Positions 34,339 to 44,645 are shown, counted from the first letter of the stretch. The stretch is DNA of 64,000 bases from JBBATK01 sp044228285 (GCA_044228285.1 JBGAVD010000001.1:620001-684000), one strand, 5' to 3'. Program-made: numbers and translations. Notes: generated by a model not told the origin, from the sequence alone.

Positions 34339-37206
34339 ATGATGAAAAGCTCATACCTCTTGAATTGCATTCTCTGCTCATTGTTCCTCAGCAACCCAAT
34401 TTTGGCGAATGAGGGAAGTTCGATGAGACGTTTGATGGAGGCTTCGCGGCCTTCTTTAACTGTCCCATTTCTACAGTCGATGGAGACCAGTTTTCCCAAG
34501 TCGCTTCTTAATATTGAAGCGACTGCTTTTGAGAATGTGAATCTTATTGAGGAAGAGCAGGACAACTCGCCAATGCAGAACGAGTCTTCGATTGCAGCGA
34601 ACCCGCTCGACCCTCGACATCTGATTGCGTCCGCTGTTGACTATCGGGATAAGCAGTCGGCATGGGTTTATGTTTCGAACGACGGGGGATACCACTGGCG
34701 AAATGTGAACCTCGGCAAACCAGCAGGACTCAACTTCATTGCCGGAAACGACCCAAGTGTCGCCTGGGACTACCAAGGTCGCGCATACATCGTGTATGGC
34801 GGCTTTGACGCCACAAGAACGACCGGAGAGAATGCGGTACTCATGAGCAGGAGCACAGACAATGGTGCTACCTGGACGAAACATATACCGGTGATTTTGC
34901 ACCGAGGGACGATGACAAAGGACTCTGCTTTCGAGGACAAGTATTACATCAGCATTGACAATGCCGGATCGTCTCCATATAAGGGCCACCTCTACATTCC
35001 TTGGAAGAGAGTCTATGATCGTGACTCTTCTACTCAAATCGTTGTGACTAAATCAACCGATCTTGGAAACAGCTGGTCAACCCCTATTCGTGTGAGCGAC
35101 GTTCTCATCGGAAAGTCGCTCGATACTACATTCGGTCAGAGTTTTCCTATCATTGCTACGGGTCCTAATGGACAAGTCTATGTAGCATGGAACTACGGTC
35201 CTCTGCATTCTATCGGTTTTAATAGTTCCAACGATGGTGCCAAGACCTGGGGTCAACCTCGGCTCATTCGCTCCTATGAGTGGCTTGGTGTAGCAATGAA
35301 CATGGGTTCGCAATACAACCACACACTGAAGGGTGGCACACGTGTGGAATCCTACCCCTCCTTAGTCGTTGATACAACGAACTCTCCACGCCGTGGTTGG
35401 TTGTATCTAACGTGGGCTGCAGACCGTGTACCCAATGTGTACTTCTCTCGTTCTACAGATGAAGGTCTTAGTTGGTCGACACCAAAAATCGTTCATAGCG
35501 ATACTGCACGTGACCAATACTGGCAATGGATGGCTCTCGACGGTTCAACAGGAGACCTCGCGGTGATGTATCTAGATAGTCGTGATGACCCATCCAACAA
35601 GCTTTCTCGCTGTTATGTAAGTCTTTCGAGAGATGGTGGTACTACATGGATTGACCGACCAGTTGACGACGTCGGTTTCGACATTCGTCGGAATCCCTTT
35701 GGCGGAAGTAGTCTCAGCGGAGTCTTTGCCGGCGACTACAACGGATGCGCCTTCATCAATGGCCGCGTGTTTCCTTCACACGTCGACATGCGCAATACCT
35801 ATCCGAACATTGGTGACAATGATGTCTATTCAGCGGTCATTAATGTAAACGCGCCGATGCCTGTTAGTAATCTTCGGGCAAGCACTTTGCCAGCAACGCC
35901 TACGCACATCGCTTTGGATTGGACTCCTCCAACACTGCGCACTTTTGGCGAGACCTTAGCGAGCGCTGATTTTGTACAGGTACTGTATCGCGACAGTGTT
36001 TTCCTCAGGCAGCTGAGCGGCGATGTTCGCACGTATCTTGATACAACATTGGCTGCGTACTCTTCGCATGTTTACAAGATTGTTGTTGTGGCAAAGCCCC
36101 TGAGCGATAGCTCAGTAGCAAGAGTTGTGACTGGATATGCTGGAGGAGCGAAAGAGCCAATGAGTGCGGATGTGGTGTCGGTCTCGAACGATACTACAAA
36201 GGGTCGTTTGAGAGTAACTCTGCCTCACTTGAGAGCCGATTCTGTGAACGCTCTAATAAACATGGCAAAGATTCGGATCTATCGAGACTCGGTACAAGTT
36301 GATGAGATTGCAGTCTCGGCAACGGATACGTCCAAGACACTCGATTTTCAAAGCACAGTTCCTGAACCTGGCTATTATGATTTTGCTGTGTCGGTTGTTG
36401 ATGCACTCGGACATGAAAGTGCGCGCAGTCCAGAGCGCAGTCTTTACGTTGGTCCAGTAGGAAACAGCCTGAGCGATGTTTTTGAGAGTGCAATCATGCG
36501 ACGCTATCTCAACCACGGACAATGGTCTCACACTGATGAGTTCTCGCGCTCCGCCCCTCAGTCACTCACCGAATCAGCCCGAGCGCAGTATCGTGGGCTA
36601 GCTCGCGACACCTTAACGCTCTTTCCCCTGAAGAGTACCAGCACGCAGGGTTTTGAAATACGATTTCATCATGCTGCCTTTGTCGATAAAGGAGATACAG
36701 CCTTTGTCGAAGCAGTGTTTCTGAATAAAGATTTTCAAGATTCCGTAGTGTCGATTCTCGGAGCATACAATCGTACTGTGTTTGCGCCATGGGCAGATGC
36801 TACGCAGAACGACGAAGACTGGAAAGCAGAGTTAATGCATGTGGACGTTCCGGCGAACACTCTCTTTGCATTGCGCTTCCGTTTCAAGTCTAACATTGTT
36901 ACGAGTGCACCAGGATGGTGCATAGACGATCTTTCCATTAACTCCGGTCCAATTTCTGTGAACGAAGAGAATAGTATTGCGTCAACAGTCTACCCTAACC
37001 CTGCCCATGTCGGTGTGAATATCCATTGCTGGAACAATTGCAAGCTTCGTGTGAGCACACTGCTCGGTGAAGTACTTCTTGAACGTGAAGTCCTGGCAGA
37101 TGACATTCAGTATCTCGATACAGAACTTTGGCCAAGTGCAAACTACATTCTGGAGTTTCAATCGGGAAGAGTACGAAGTACTCAAGTACTCAAGGTTATT
37201 CACTAG
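34339..37206 (+). CDS. BNR/sialidase-fold protein with T9SS sorting domain
   Basis: A 955-residue secreted protein. The signal peptide is SSYLLNCILCSLFLSNPILA. Residues about 75-500 form a six-bladed propeller of the sialidase/BNR type, with Asp-box motifs VSNDGGYHW, RSTDNGATW, KSTDLGNSW, SSNDGAKTW, RSTDEGLSW and LSRDGGTTW. The opening MQNESSIAANPLDPRHLIA is typical of secreted BNR glycosidase-like proteins. Fibronectin-type and beta-sandwich domains follow (about 510-700), then a jellyroll-like region. The tail (VYPNPAHVGVNI to VRSTQVLKVIH) is a type A T9SS sorting domain. Sialidase activity is not established: the catalytic Arg triad could not be assigned by eye. Confidence 0.8.
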   Translation: MMKSSYLLNCILCSLFLSNPILANEGSSMRRLMEASRPSLTVPFLQSMETSFPKSLLNIEATAFENVNLIEEEQDNSPMQNESSIAANPLDPRHLIASAVDYRDKQSAWVYVSNDGGYHWRNVNLGKPAGLNFIAGNDPSVAWDYQGRAYIVYGGFDATRTTGENAVLMSRSTDNGATWTKHIPVILHRGTMTKDSAFEDKYYISIDNAGSSPYKGHLYIPWKRVYDRDSSTQIVVTKSTDLGNSWSTPIRVSDVLIGKSLDTTFGQSFPIIATGPNGQVYVAWNYGPLHSIGFNSSNDGAKTWGQPRLIRSYEWLGVAMNMGSQYNHTLKGGTRVESYPSLVVDTTNSPRRGWLYLTWAADRVPNVYFSRSTDEGLSWSTPKIVHSDTARDQYWQWMALDGSTGDLAVMYLDSRDDPSNKLSRCYVSLSRDGGTTWIDRPVDDVGFDIRRNPFGGSSLSGVFAGDYNGCAFINGRVFPSHVDMRNTYPNIGDNDVYSAVINVNAPMPVSNLRASTLPATPTHIALDWTPPTLRTFGETLASADFVQVLYRDSVFLRQLSGDVRTYLDTTLAAYSSHVYKIVVVAKPLSDSSVARVVTGYAGGAKEPMSADVVSVSNDTTKGRLRVTLPHLRADSVNALINMAKIRIYRDSVQVDEIAVSATDTSKTLDFQSTVPEPGYYDFAVSVVDALGHESARSPERSLYVGPVGNSLSDVFESAIMRRYLNHGQWSHTDEFSRSAPQSLTESARAQYRGLARDTLTLFPLKSTSTQGFEIRFHHAAFVDKGDTAFVEAVFLNKDFQDSVVSILGAYNRTVFAPWADATQNDEDWKAELMHVDVPANTLFALRFRFKSNIVTSAPGWCIDDLSINSGPISVNEENSIASTVYPNPAHVGVNIHCWNNCKLRVSTLLGEVLLEREVLADDIQYLDTELWPSANYILEFQSGRVRSTQVLKVIH

Positions 37207-37428
37207 CATTGAGTTGCACATACTCATGCATTGTTGACTGGTGCTAAGGGCACACTGATAACTCGGTCGAAGGCAGACTTCCAGCACTATTAGTGTACTG
37301 CGTTCGAATTGAAAAGGCTGAGCAGCGAGCTGAGTATGACAAAGTTTTGCCTCTGAAGATAGAGAAAAAGCCAGTGGTAGGGAGAGCTAGGCGATGAGTG
37401 AGAGGTTGGGAGATTGCTGAAGATGCGC

Positions 37429-37457
37429 AAAAGGCTGGCTCAACGAGCCAGCCTTTT
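37429..37457. terminator. Bidirectional terminator between converging genes
   Basis: AAAAGGCTGGCTC / GAGCCAGCCTTTT is a perfect 13-bp stem with an AAC loop. It lies between the sialidase-like gene (plus) and the Ser/Gly-rich membrane protein gene (minus), with T-runs built into both stem ends. Confidence 0.85.
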
Positions 37458-37501
37458 GCTTGAGAATAATAATAATCACTTGAGTGAGTTGGTCTAAGAG
37501 A

Positions 37502-38215
37502 TTAACCAAAGGACGATTGAGACATATCACCGCTTGACCCGCCACGTCGGCTGCGACGATTGCGAATGATAACATATCCAACAAACACGACCGCGCTTCC
37601 CATCAGCACCACGAAGAAGATCATGCCGTAGGAGATAGTGGGTGGGTAGTATTCAACGCTTCCATCACCACGTACTACGTACGGTGGAGCAGAGTAGTAG
37701 AAGGCTGGATGGAAAGGAGTATGCCACCACCAGCTCATTCGACCCAATGCATAGCCCGTCATGATACCGTCGCCATAGCCACCATAGTGGTTGAAGACAT
37801 AGTTTCTTGAGATCCCGTCATTGCCTGTGTAGGGCGTCGTTTCCTGTCGACGTGGAATGCCATACGAGCGTGTATACTCTTGCGCTGATCCAATCTGAGA
37901 TCCACGTGCGATTCTCGATCCACGTGAGCCACCAAAAGATGGTGCAGAACTATATCCACCAGAAGGGGAAGACTGGCGGTAGCTTTGGCCTGAGGAGGGG
38001 CTTCGGCGATAGCCACCAAATGAAGAGCCTCCACGCGAGCCACTACTGCCGCGAGAGCTTCCAAATGAAGAGCCTCCGCTGCGAGAACCTCCAAAGGAGC
38101 TGCGACCACTTCCACTTCGAGCGTCAAGCTCCAAGGAGAGGAAGAAGCTAAGAACAAAAACACCTACAATAAACACTGCGCTTCTGCGCAGCCAACTGCC
38201 GGAAAAAACATTCAT
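37502..38215 (-). CDS. Ser/Gly/Arg-rich membrane protein
   Basis: A 237-residue protein from the ATG at 38215; a longer frame would overlap the upstream gene. The N-terminal hydrophobic segment (AVFIVGVFVLSFFLSLELDA) is a signal peptide or anchor. It is followed by about 90 residues of low complexity with recurring SFGGSRG/SSFGS words, then an aromatic-rich section (MSWWWHTPFHPAFYYSAPP). A single membrane helix (YGMIFFVVLMGSAVVFVGYVII) precedes a basic tail with another SSFG word at the end. It starts 1 bp after the stop of the upstream gene, so the two form an operon. No known family is recognised. Confidence 0.75.
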   Translation of the reverse strand: MNVFSGSWLRRSAVFIVGVFVLSFFLSLELDARSGSGRSSFGGSRSGGSSFGSSRGSSGSRGGSSFGGYRRSPSSGQSYRQSSPSGGYSSAPSFGGSRGSRIARGSQIGSAQEYTRSYGIPRRQETTPYTGNDGISRNYVFNHYGGYGDGIMTGYALGRMSWWWHTPFHPAFYYSAPPYVVRGDGSVEYYPPTISYGMIFFVVLMGSAVVFVGYVIIRNRRSRRGGSSGDMSQSSFG

Positions 38216-38216
38216 A

Positions 38217-38696
38217 TTAAAACACATTTTCTGTGCTAAGTGAACCATCTTCGTTGCGAAAGGTCATTTCGGCTTTGAAATCCGTGTACTCCGGAATCTT
38301 CTTCGAGCTAAACAGGCCGCTTAAGCCGCCGCTCTCTTCTTTTTCTGGAGCTTTGATATGGACGATCAACGAAGTAATTCCGTCTAAGGGCTGATCGTTA
38401 ATCGTTACCACACTGTTTTCAATCTCGCCGCTACTTTCTACGCTCAAAACCTGAAGTTGTTGCGCCTCTTCTTCAGTAAAAGAAGCCTCCATGGTCTTAA
38501 CACCGTCTAAGTGGTCGACAAATATCTGCTTAGCACGAAGATTTCCGTCTGTTCCCATGTACTGCAGAATGGCATCGAAGGTGCCGTCTTCTGCCATGTT
38601 CAGGAACACTTCCTTAACACCAGCGAGCTGCTCGCCGTTATAGTAGATTGCTGTCTTCTCAATGCGTCCGTTACTTTCAATTGCGAATATGGGCAT
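38217..38696 (-). CDS. Hypothetical protein with internal duplication
   Basis: A 159-residue soluble protein made of two related halves of about 75 residues. IESNGRIEKTAIYYNGEQL ... ILQYMGTDGNLRAKQIF is mirrored by VESSGEIENSVVTINDQPL ... AEMTFRNEDGSLSTENVF. Each half looks like a four- to five-strand beta unit. No signal peptide. It is co-transcribed with the Ser/Gly-rich membrane protein that follows. I do not recognise the family. Confidence 0.75.
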   Translation of the reverse strand: MPIFAIESNGRIEKTAIYYNGEQLAGVKEVFLNMAEDGTFDAILQYMGTDGNLRAKQIFVDHLDGVKTMEASFTEEEAQQLQVLSVESSGEIENSVVTINDQPLDGITSLIVHIKAPEKEESGGLSGLFSSKKIPEYTDFKAEMTFRNEDGSLSTENVF

Positions 38697-38726
38697 GATA
38701 TGTACCTCTTCGAGCGTGAAAACGAA

Positions 38727-41700
38727 TTAGTGTTGAACGATAAATGCGCAACGCTGCGAAGCACGAGCGCTATGCATTTCACAAACATACATACCAGCAG
38801 CGAGCTCAGCAGTTGGGATTGCAAACTGCATGGTTGTTTGATTTGTCGCACCGCTGAAAATATCACGTACGACTCGACCTTGAACATCAACAATTCGCAA
38901 CTCAATTGTTTCTCCAGGACTAGTATTGAGACTGATAAACGACTGAGTTGAACTTGGATTTGGGTGCAGTTGCAAGAGGCTCTGACCCGTGATGATATCA
39001 GATTGCACATCATTAATGATCTCGCGTCCATAGCCACGAACAGCAACTGTCTTTGAACCAACTGAGCTCTGAATCGTTAAGGTAGATGAGCGCAACCCAG
39101 CTTTGGTTGGACTGAACTTAATAAAGAGCGATCCTGATTCACCTGCGTTCAACTGACCAACGGTTCCACTAAGTAAAAAGTCTGCAACGCTTGTACCTGC
39201 ATCTGGAGTTAGGGTATAGGTGCTAACACTTAAAGCTGCTGTTCCACTGTTTTGTACTTGGACACTCTTGCTCTGATTCAAACCAACATCTACACTATCA
39301 AATACCAGGGTGCTTGGGACCTGTAGGACTGGCGTGCCGGAAGCATTGACGAGAGGGAACTTGAGTACTCCTACTGTCTTGCCAAGAATGTACAGAGTAA
39401 CAGTGCTGCTATTTGCATAGGCTGTTCCTGCTGTTGCAGTCAACCCATCTTCGCTAATCAACGGACGGAAGGTTTTAGCGGTGTCGGTAGTGCAAACAAC
39501 TTCAGACAAACTGCCAACCACGACAAACTGTGTTGATGCTGGTGGAGCATAGGCATAGACAGGGTGTAATCCGTTTGCTGGAAAGACATGTCCGCTCGGC
39601 CCCCAGTTTAATCCACCATCAATACTGACGTACACCGTTGCTGCATCGCTTACTGAGTTTGTTGGACGGCTAATAGCGTATCCAACACGGTTATTGGCGA
39701 AGGCCAATTGTGTAATAACGGCAGCACCAGATATTGAGGATTGCTGCCAGCTCGTTCCACGATTTGTCGAATAGAAAACTCTTCCGGATGAAGTGCCTAT
39801 CCAGACATTATCTCCAACCCAGACCACAGAATTGCTCTGTGATACTTCGCCAGATTGTGCGCTCGTTATCGTAGCACTCTTGGTCCAGGTTTGACCACCA
39901 TCGCTTGTCACACCAACATTCCAAGAGCCACCAGCAGGAGTGCCCAAAAGCACGCCATTGTTTGCGTCAGCCATGTTAATGGAGATCACCTTGGATGCAA
40001 TGGAGCTTACAACGGTCGAGGTCCAACTATTTGCGCTATTCGTGGTGCGATACACACGACCCAAGCTACTTCCTACCAAGGCATTCGAAGTACTTAGTCC
40101 AAAGACGCAGCTCAAGTCATCGGTCAACGAAGAGTCGATCAAGGTTCCGTGCGTAACGGTTTTACGTCCGGAGCTCGTCTTTCCAATAGCCCAAAATGTA
40201 ACTGGTGCCTTTGCCGAACCTGCAGTGTAGTTGAGTGCAGGAGTGTTTGCGTAGTCATTGTAGGTGTTTGGACTTTCGAGATTGACCTTGATGTTAATAG
40301 TCTGATAATTGGTATACGAACCTGCCGACATAACAACCTGCACTGGAATGTTATTGCTACGGAAGTAGGTTGGCGATTGTGTTGAGATTGTACAGTTTAG
40401 TTGCACTGAATCTGTCGCAGGTATTGTAGCTAGAGTAAATGTGCTTTGTGAAAGAACAATTCCTTTAGTGGTTGGCGTGAGAGTGATGGTTGCATTTGTT
40501 GCACGGCCTAAATAGTTGCGTATGGTAAACACTGCTGGAACAGGACCAATTGACTGAAGTTCATTCTTCCCATCGAACTTCATACTGCTCAGCTCCAAGC
40601 CAGGCGTTGTGCCTGTTGCGAAGTCTCTATTCTCATTGAGCGCTCTGTAGGCATTAATGCGGCCGTAGTACTGAGGACGTGATGAAGCTTGATCTGCAAC
40701 AACATCGTCGCAGGTGCTTCTCAACTGATGAGCAACCATTTTTGGTGTCCAGTCTGGATGCAAAGAACGTACAAGTCCACAAAGACCGGAAACGATAGGG
40801 CAAGAGAAAGAAGTACCATCCATGTTGCCATAGGTGTTTGGACTAAGTACGCATTGAATGCCTGAGCCTGGTGCCCACACGTCTACGCGTCGGCCGTAGT
40901 TCGAGAACGACGATTTGTTGTCGCTACCATCCGTCGAACCAACGCAGAGTACGTTCTCATAATTACCTGGGTAGTGCATCGTGGTTTCCAGGTTGTGGTT
41001 GTCATTGCCAGCAGCAGCTACAACGAGTGCACCCTTTGCTGTAACCGAGTTAATGAGGTCTTGCTCTGCTTGAGAGTTTCCAAGTCCACCCCAACTACAG
41101 TTAATCACCTTGGCACCAAGGGCAGCGGCATAGCGAATGCCTTCATATCCCGAAACGATTTCTTTACCAGTCAGATCAGAGCCGCACTTGATGGGCAGGT
41201 ACTTGCATTTGTATCCGATCGAGGCAATGCCTTTAGAGTTGTTAGTGACGGCAACGGCACAACCAGTCGTTGCGGTCCCGTGATTGAGCTCGCCGTCCAT
41301 GTTCGCATTACGGACTTTAGGATCATTGTCTGGTTTTCGGGTTCCTTGCAGAAGCTCTTGGTAGCTTACGCTTCCGATATAGTCCCAACCGCGATAGTCA
41401 TCTTTAAATCCATTACCATCATCATCAACACCGTTGGTTTTCTTGTCGCGGCCACTACCATCTGTTCCTATTTCACCTGGATTGGTCCACAGGTTTGCCG
41501 CCAGATCCTCGTGTTCGAAATCAACACCTGAATCTATATCTGCTATCACTACCGTTGTGCTCCCCGTGTTGATATCCCAAGCCTTCTGTGCCTCAATGCG
41601 TGTTAACGCATACTGTGAATTGAGCTTTGGATCATTTGGTGTGAAGTAGAGGAAACGTCTGTACACAGGGCAGGCATACTCAACATCCGGATTTGCTGCT

Positions 41701-42143
41701 ACCATAGCACATGCATCAAATGCATCAATGTCAAGACCATAGCGTATCTCAAAAATGCGTTCAATGCCGATTGGATCAACTTCTTGGATTGCCACTTCTG
41801 AGCGCTGGAAAGGAGCGCGGATTGATTGCACACTCAATGGCGCAAGAGTTTGCTGCCACGCAAGTGATTGAAAGCTCAAGGCAGACTTATCAGGGCGCTG
41901 CATTGACTTGGTTTTCACGATGATCACGTTTGACCAATAGTGCTCAGGACTGATTTTTGGAACCACATATTCGCGCTGCTCGAGCTGTACGGGTCCTGCG
42001 GAAACAGCTGGAAGCATGAACCGAAGGGGAGTACTTGCATGAAGGGTTGTACTTGCAAGTACACAAAGCAAGACAGAGCAAACAGAAGTACCTGTTCGCT
42101 GAAACAAAGAAATCAAAGAATTCATGAGATTAGAATAGGTCAT
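38727..42143 (-). CDS. Subtilisin-like serine protease (S8) with T9SS sorting domain
   Basis: A 1138-residue secreted endopeptidase. A signal peptide (SVCSVLLCVLASTTLHA) and an approximately 160-residue propeptide-like region come first. In the S8 domain the catalytic triad is complete: D204 (ADIDSGVDF), H288 (ELNHGTATTG) and S445 (MDGTSFSCP), with the oxyanion Asn in AAAGND (N380). Residues 600-950 look like a beta-propeller with Asp-box-like words (TSDGGQTW, STNRGTSW, SIDGGLNW). An HYDIN/choice-of-anchor-type domain follows (NSGTAALSVSTYTLTPD to GSKTVAVRGYG), then the T9SS type A tail LHPNPSSTQSF to CAFIVQH. Another start, ATG at 42125, would still keep the signal peptide. Confidence 0.93.
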   Translation of the reverse strand: MTYSNLMNSLISLFQRTGTSVCSVLLCVLASTTLHASTPLRFMLPAVSAGPVQLEQREYVVPKISPEHYWSNVIIVKTKSMQRPDKSALSFQSLAWQQTLAPLSVQSIRAPFQRSEVAIQEVDPIGIERIFEIRYGLDIDAFDACAMVAANPDVEYACPVYRRFLYFTPNDPKLNSQYALTRIEAQKAWDINTGSTTVVIADIDSGVDFEHEDLAANLWTNPGEIGTDGSGRDKKTNGVDDDGNGFKDDYRGWDYIGSVSYQELLQGTRKPDNDPKVRNANMDGELNHGTATTGCAVAVTNNSKGIASIGYKCKYLPIKCGSDLTGKEIVSGYEGIRYAAALGAKVINCSWGGLGNSQAEQDLINSVTAKGALVVAAAGNDNHNLETTMHYPGNYENVLCVGSTDGSDNKSSFSNYGRRVDVWAPGSGIQCVLSPNTYGNMDGTSFSCPIVSGLCGLVRSLHPDWTPKMVAHQLRSTCDDVVADQASSRPQYYGRINAYRALNENRDFATGTTPGLELSSMKFDGKNELQSIGPVPAVFTIRNYLGRATNATITLTPTTKGIVLSQSTFTLATIPATDSVQLNCTISTQSPTYFRSNNIPVQVVMSAGSYTNYQTINIKVNLESPNTYNDYANTPALNYTAGSAKAPVTFWAIGKTSSGRKTVTHGTLIDSSLTDDLSCVFGLSTSNALVGSSLGRVYRTTNSANSWTSTVVSSIASKVISINMADANNGVLLGTPAGGSWNVGVTSDGGQTWTKSATITSAQSGEVSQSNSVVWVGDNVWIGTSSGRVFYSTNRGTSWQQSSISGAAVITQLAFANNRVGYAISRPTNSVSDAATVYVSIDGGLNWGPSGHVFPANGLHPVYAYAPPASTQFVVVGSLSEVVCTTDTAKTFRPLISEDGLTATAGTAYANSSTVTLYILGKTVGVLKFPLVNASGTPVLQVPSTLVFDSVDVGLNQSKSVQVQNSGTAALSVSTYTLTPDAGTSVADFLLSGTVGQLNAGESGSLFIKFSPTKAGLRSSTLTIQSSVGSKTVAVRGYGREIINDVQSDIITGQSLLQLHPNPSSTQSFISLNTSPGETIELRIVDVQGRVVRDIFSGATNQTTMQFAIPTAELAAGMYVCEMHSARASQRCAFIVQH

Positions 42144-42242
42144 TGGGATAGCTCTAAATTACACATTTCATGCGACCAGACTTTCCTATCTTGAGAAGTC
42201 CGTTTACACTGATTAACTCCTTTTTTGTCCTGGGGATACACC

Positions 42243-43547
42243 GTGAGTTTTCTCTTTCTCGCCGCGATCATTATAAGCCTCCTTGCGCTCTACCTGGTTC
42301 TCAAAGGTGTCGACGTTCGTTTGGTACTCTTTAGCGCAGCTTTGTTGATAACTGGGCTGGCGGGGAACCCCTTGTCCATATTCGACTTGTTTTTCGCGCG
42401 AATGGGCGACGGACAGGTAATCGGCCCAATATGTTCTGCCATGGGCTACTCCTTTGTACTGCGATTTACTGGCTGTGACAAAGAGATGGTACGGCTTCTT
42501 TTACGTCCCCTAAGCCATTTTCGATGGTTACTCCTTCCCGGCGGTTGCGCTGTTGGTTTCTTGACCAACATGGCTATCACAAGTCAAACAGCCTCTGCAG
42601 CTGCGGTGGGTCCAATTCTACTCCCTTTAATGCTTGCGGCTGGCTATCATCCGCTCACAGCAGCAGCAACTCTTGTTCTTGGTTGTTCAGGTGGAGGTAA
42701 CCTCTTCAATCCTGGTGAGCCTGATGTGGTGAATGTTCAAATCAATAGTCAAGCTCCAACGCAGATGGTTCTTCAACGTATGCTCATGCCGGAGTTGATT
42801 GGCTTTTTGAGTGCGGTGGCGATCTTTTGGTGGCAGCGACGTTCACTCACGCCGAATTCCGCCACTACAAATGTCGTGGAGCCAGAAGCTCACACACATA
42901 AGGTCAATCTGCTCAAGGCACTCATGCCTCCGCTCCCAGTGCTTATTCTGTTTCTCTTAATGCCCGGTCTCCATCTATTCCCAGCCGTTGCACGCATCTA
43001 TCCGGATGGTTTGCCAGTAGTACATGCTATGTTGATTTCAACGATCATCACTGCCGTCGTTGCACGCTCTGAACTGTCCAAGCTCACCAAAGAGTTCTTC
43101 GAAGGTTTGGGCTACGGATATGTGCAAGTGATCTCGCTCATTATCACAGCGAGTTGCTTCATCGAAGCGCTACGCCAGAGTCAGGTTATGGAGGTGCTCG
43201 TAAAGAGTATTGCCGGTGGTGGGGCAGTCGCGTATGTCTCTACGGCTCTCAGCACCATGGGACTCGCCTTTGTGAGTGGAAGTGGAACTGCGCCAAGCAT
43301 TTCCTTTTCGAAAGCGGTTTTACCTGGTCTGGTGCAACAAGGAATGGCTTTGCAACAGATTGTTGATCTTGGCTGCCTTGGTTCTATTGGTGCAACTTTT
43401 GGTCGAACGATGTCGCCCGTTGCAGCTATTGTACTCTTCGCCGCTACACTCTCCGGCACACAGTCGCGCGACATAGTAAAACAACTTGCCTTGCCTCTGT
43501 GCAGCGCGATCGTTGTTGCTATCATTGTTGCTCTGCTTCAAAACTGA
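42243..43547 (+). CDS. dcuC: C4-dicarboxylate transporter, DcuC family
   Basis: An inner-membrane carrier, 434 residues from the GTG at 42243, which has a GGGGA ribosome site. A TTG at 42225 would add six residues. About 12 hydrophobic segments are present. Family features: ILLPLMLAAGYHPLTAAATLVLGCSGGGNLFNPGEPDV, where the G-N-x-x-N-P-G loop is characteristic; a paired inverted half, GLAFVSGSGTAPSISFSKAVLPG; and LGSIGATFGRTMSPVAAIVLF. DcuC proteins exchange or export succinate and fumarate. Substrate assignment is by family only. A short TTC-loop hairpin follows the gene. Confidence 0.85.
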   Translation: MSFLFLAAIIISLLALYLVLKGVDVRLVLFSAALLITGLAGNPLSIFDLFFARMGDGQVIGPICSAMGYSFVLRFTGCDKEMVRLLLRPLSHFRWLLLPGGCAVGFLTNMAITSQTASAAAVGPILLPLMLAAGYHPLTAAATLVLGCSGGGNLFNPGEPDVVNVQINSQAPTQMVLQRMLMPELIGFLSAVAIFWWQRRSLTPNSATTNVVEPEAHTHKVNLLKALMPPLPVLILFLLMPGLHLFPAVARIYPDGLPVVHAMLISTIITAVVARSELSKLTKEFFEGLGYGYVQVISLIITASCFIEALRQSQVMEVLVKSIAGGGAVAYVSTALSTMGLAFVSGSGTAPSISFSKAVLPGLVQQGMALQQIVDLGCLGSIGATFGRTMSPVAAIVLFAATLSGTQSRDIVKQLALPLCSAIVVAIIVALLQN

Positions 43548-43573
43548 TCTCGGCAGTCTTCTTCATCAACGCG

Positions 43574-43590
43574 GCATTGCTTCGCAATGC
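43574..43590. other. Short TTC-triloop hairpin
   Basis: GCATTGC-TTC-GCAATGC is a perfect 7-bp stem, 27 bp after the dcuC stop and before the convergent DUF817 gene. It belongs to the recurrent GAA/TTC-loop hairpin set. Confidence 0.5.
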
Positions 43591-43763
43591 AACGCCGACT
43601 CCTCGAGAACATGAAAAACACTTAGAGTGAGAGCATGTCAGAAGCGAAGTACGCTTCGTGCAACCAGCATCGTATTGTTCAGATGTTACGCTGTGTGCTT
43701 TATCGGTGTGCTTTTACTGTAGTTTCTTGTTCTTGTGCACGCAACAGTAGGAACTATGCAGTT

Positions 43764-44615
43764 TTAGGCGTCGATATGTCGACAGATGAGCGCTTCCAAC
43801 TCTTCACTTCTACTTTCTTCAGACTGTTGTCGTTGACACCCGACATCCCATGCGCGTGCACGCATGCCTGCTTTGATAAACTTGAGTTCAACAACCACGA
43901 TAATACTCACGATTGACATCAGAGTCCACGATAGCACTTTGTGAGCATGCACCACGCGCCATCCTTTGTGTTGGTAGGTGTACTGCCATGCACCCAGGAA
44001 GGTGGCGATATTCTCAGCACACCAAATCATGATACCCATTGCGACGAAGAGACGAACGGCATTGACCTTGTATCGTCGGTAGAAGTGTATATGAAACTCA
44101 GCATTTCTGAAGCTGAACAACACCGCTGCCAAGAGCAGCCAACGAAGATCGAAGAAAAAGTGTTGGCTAAAGAAATTGAAGTAGAGGAACGCAGCAAGTA
44201 GCCATGCAACTGAAGCTCGCGGCCAATGGCGGAGCTCGATGCCAAAGAGTTTCCAACTCTGACAGATAAATGAGGCTACGCTGGCATACATGAAACCACT
44301 GTACAAGGGCACTCCAAAGATCTTTGTGAACGCAGGTTCTGGATAAGACCACGAGTGCATGTACACTTTGAAGAGCTCCATGGCAAGACCCATGGCATGG
44401 AAGAGGCTAATCACGGCAACTTCGGAGCGACTTTCCCAACCACATCTGTACATGAAGAACTGTAGCGAGAGACAACACACGAGGAGGATATCGTAGCGCG
44501 CGATGGAATTGTTTGTTAGTATCTGACTCAAAGCCAGACACAGGAAAATGCTGATGGCAAAGAAGAAACTCCGTAGCAGACGCCAGACGAGATCTAGCAG
44601 ACGAAAGCGTGTCAT
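43764..44615 (-). CDS. DUF817 family integral membrane protein
   Basis: A 283-residue inner-membrane protein with about eight hydrophobic segments. DUF817 blocks are readable: MELFKVYMHSWSYPEP, FTKIFGVPLYSGFMYASVASFICQ, and a later AENIATFLGAWQYTYQHKGW plus KVLSWTLMSIVSIIVVVELKF. Function of the family is unknown. It lies 31 bp after the Rossmann-fold gene on the same strand, probably in one operon. Confidence 0.85.
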   Translation of the reverse strand: MTRFRLLDLVWRLLRSFFFAISIFLCLALSQILTNNSIARYDILLVCCLSLQFFMYRCGWESRSEVAVISLFHAMGLAMELFKVYMHSWSYPEPAFTKIFGVPLYSGFMYASVASFICQSWKLFGIELRHWPRASVAWLLAAFLYFNFFSQHFFFDLRWLLLAAVLFSFRNAEFHIHFYRRYKVNAVRLFVAMGIMIWCAENIATFLGAWQYTYQHKGWRVVHAHKVLSWTLMSIVSIIVVVELKFIKAGMRARAWDVGCQRQQSEESRSEELEALICRHIDA

Positions 44616-44645
44616 GGCGCAAAGCCATAATGAAACAAGGTCGCT

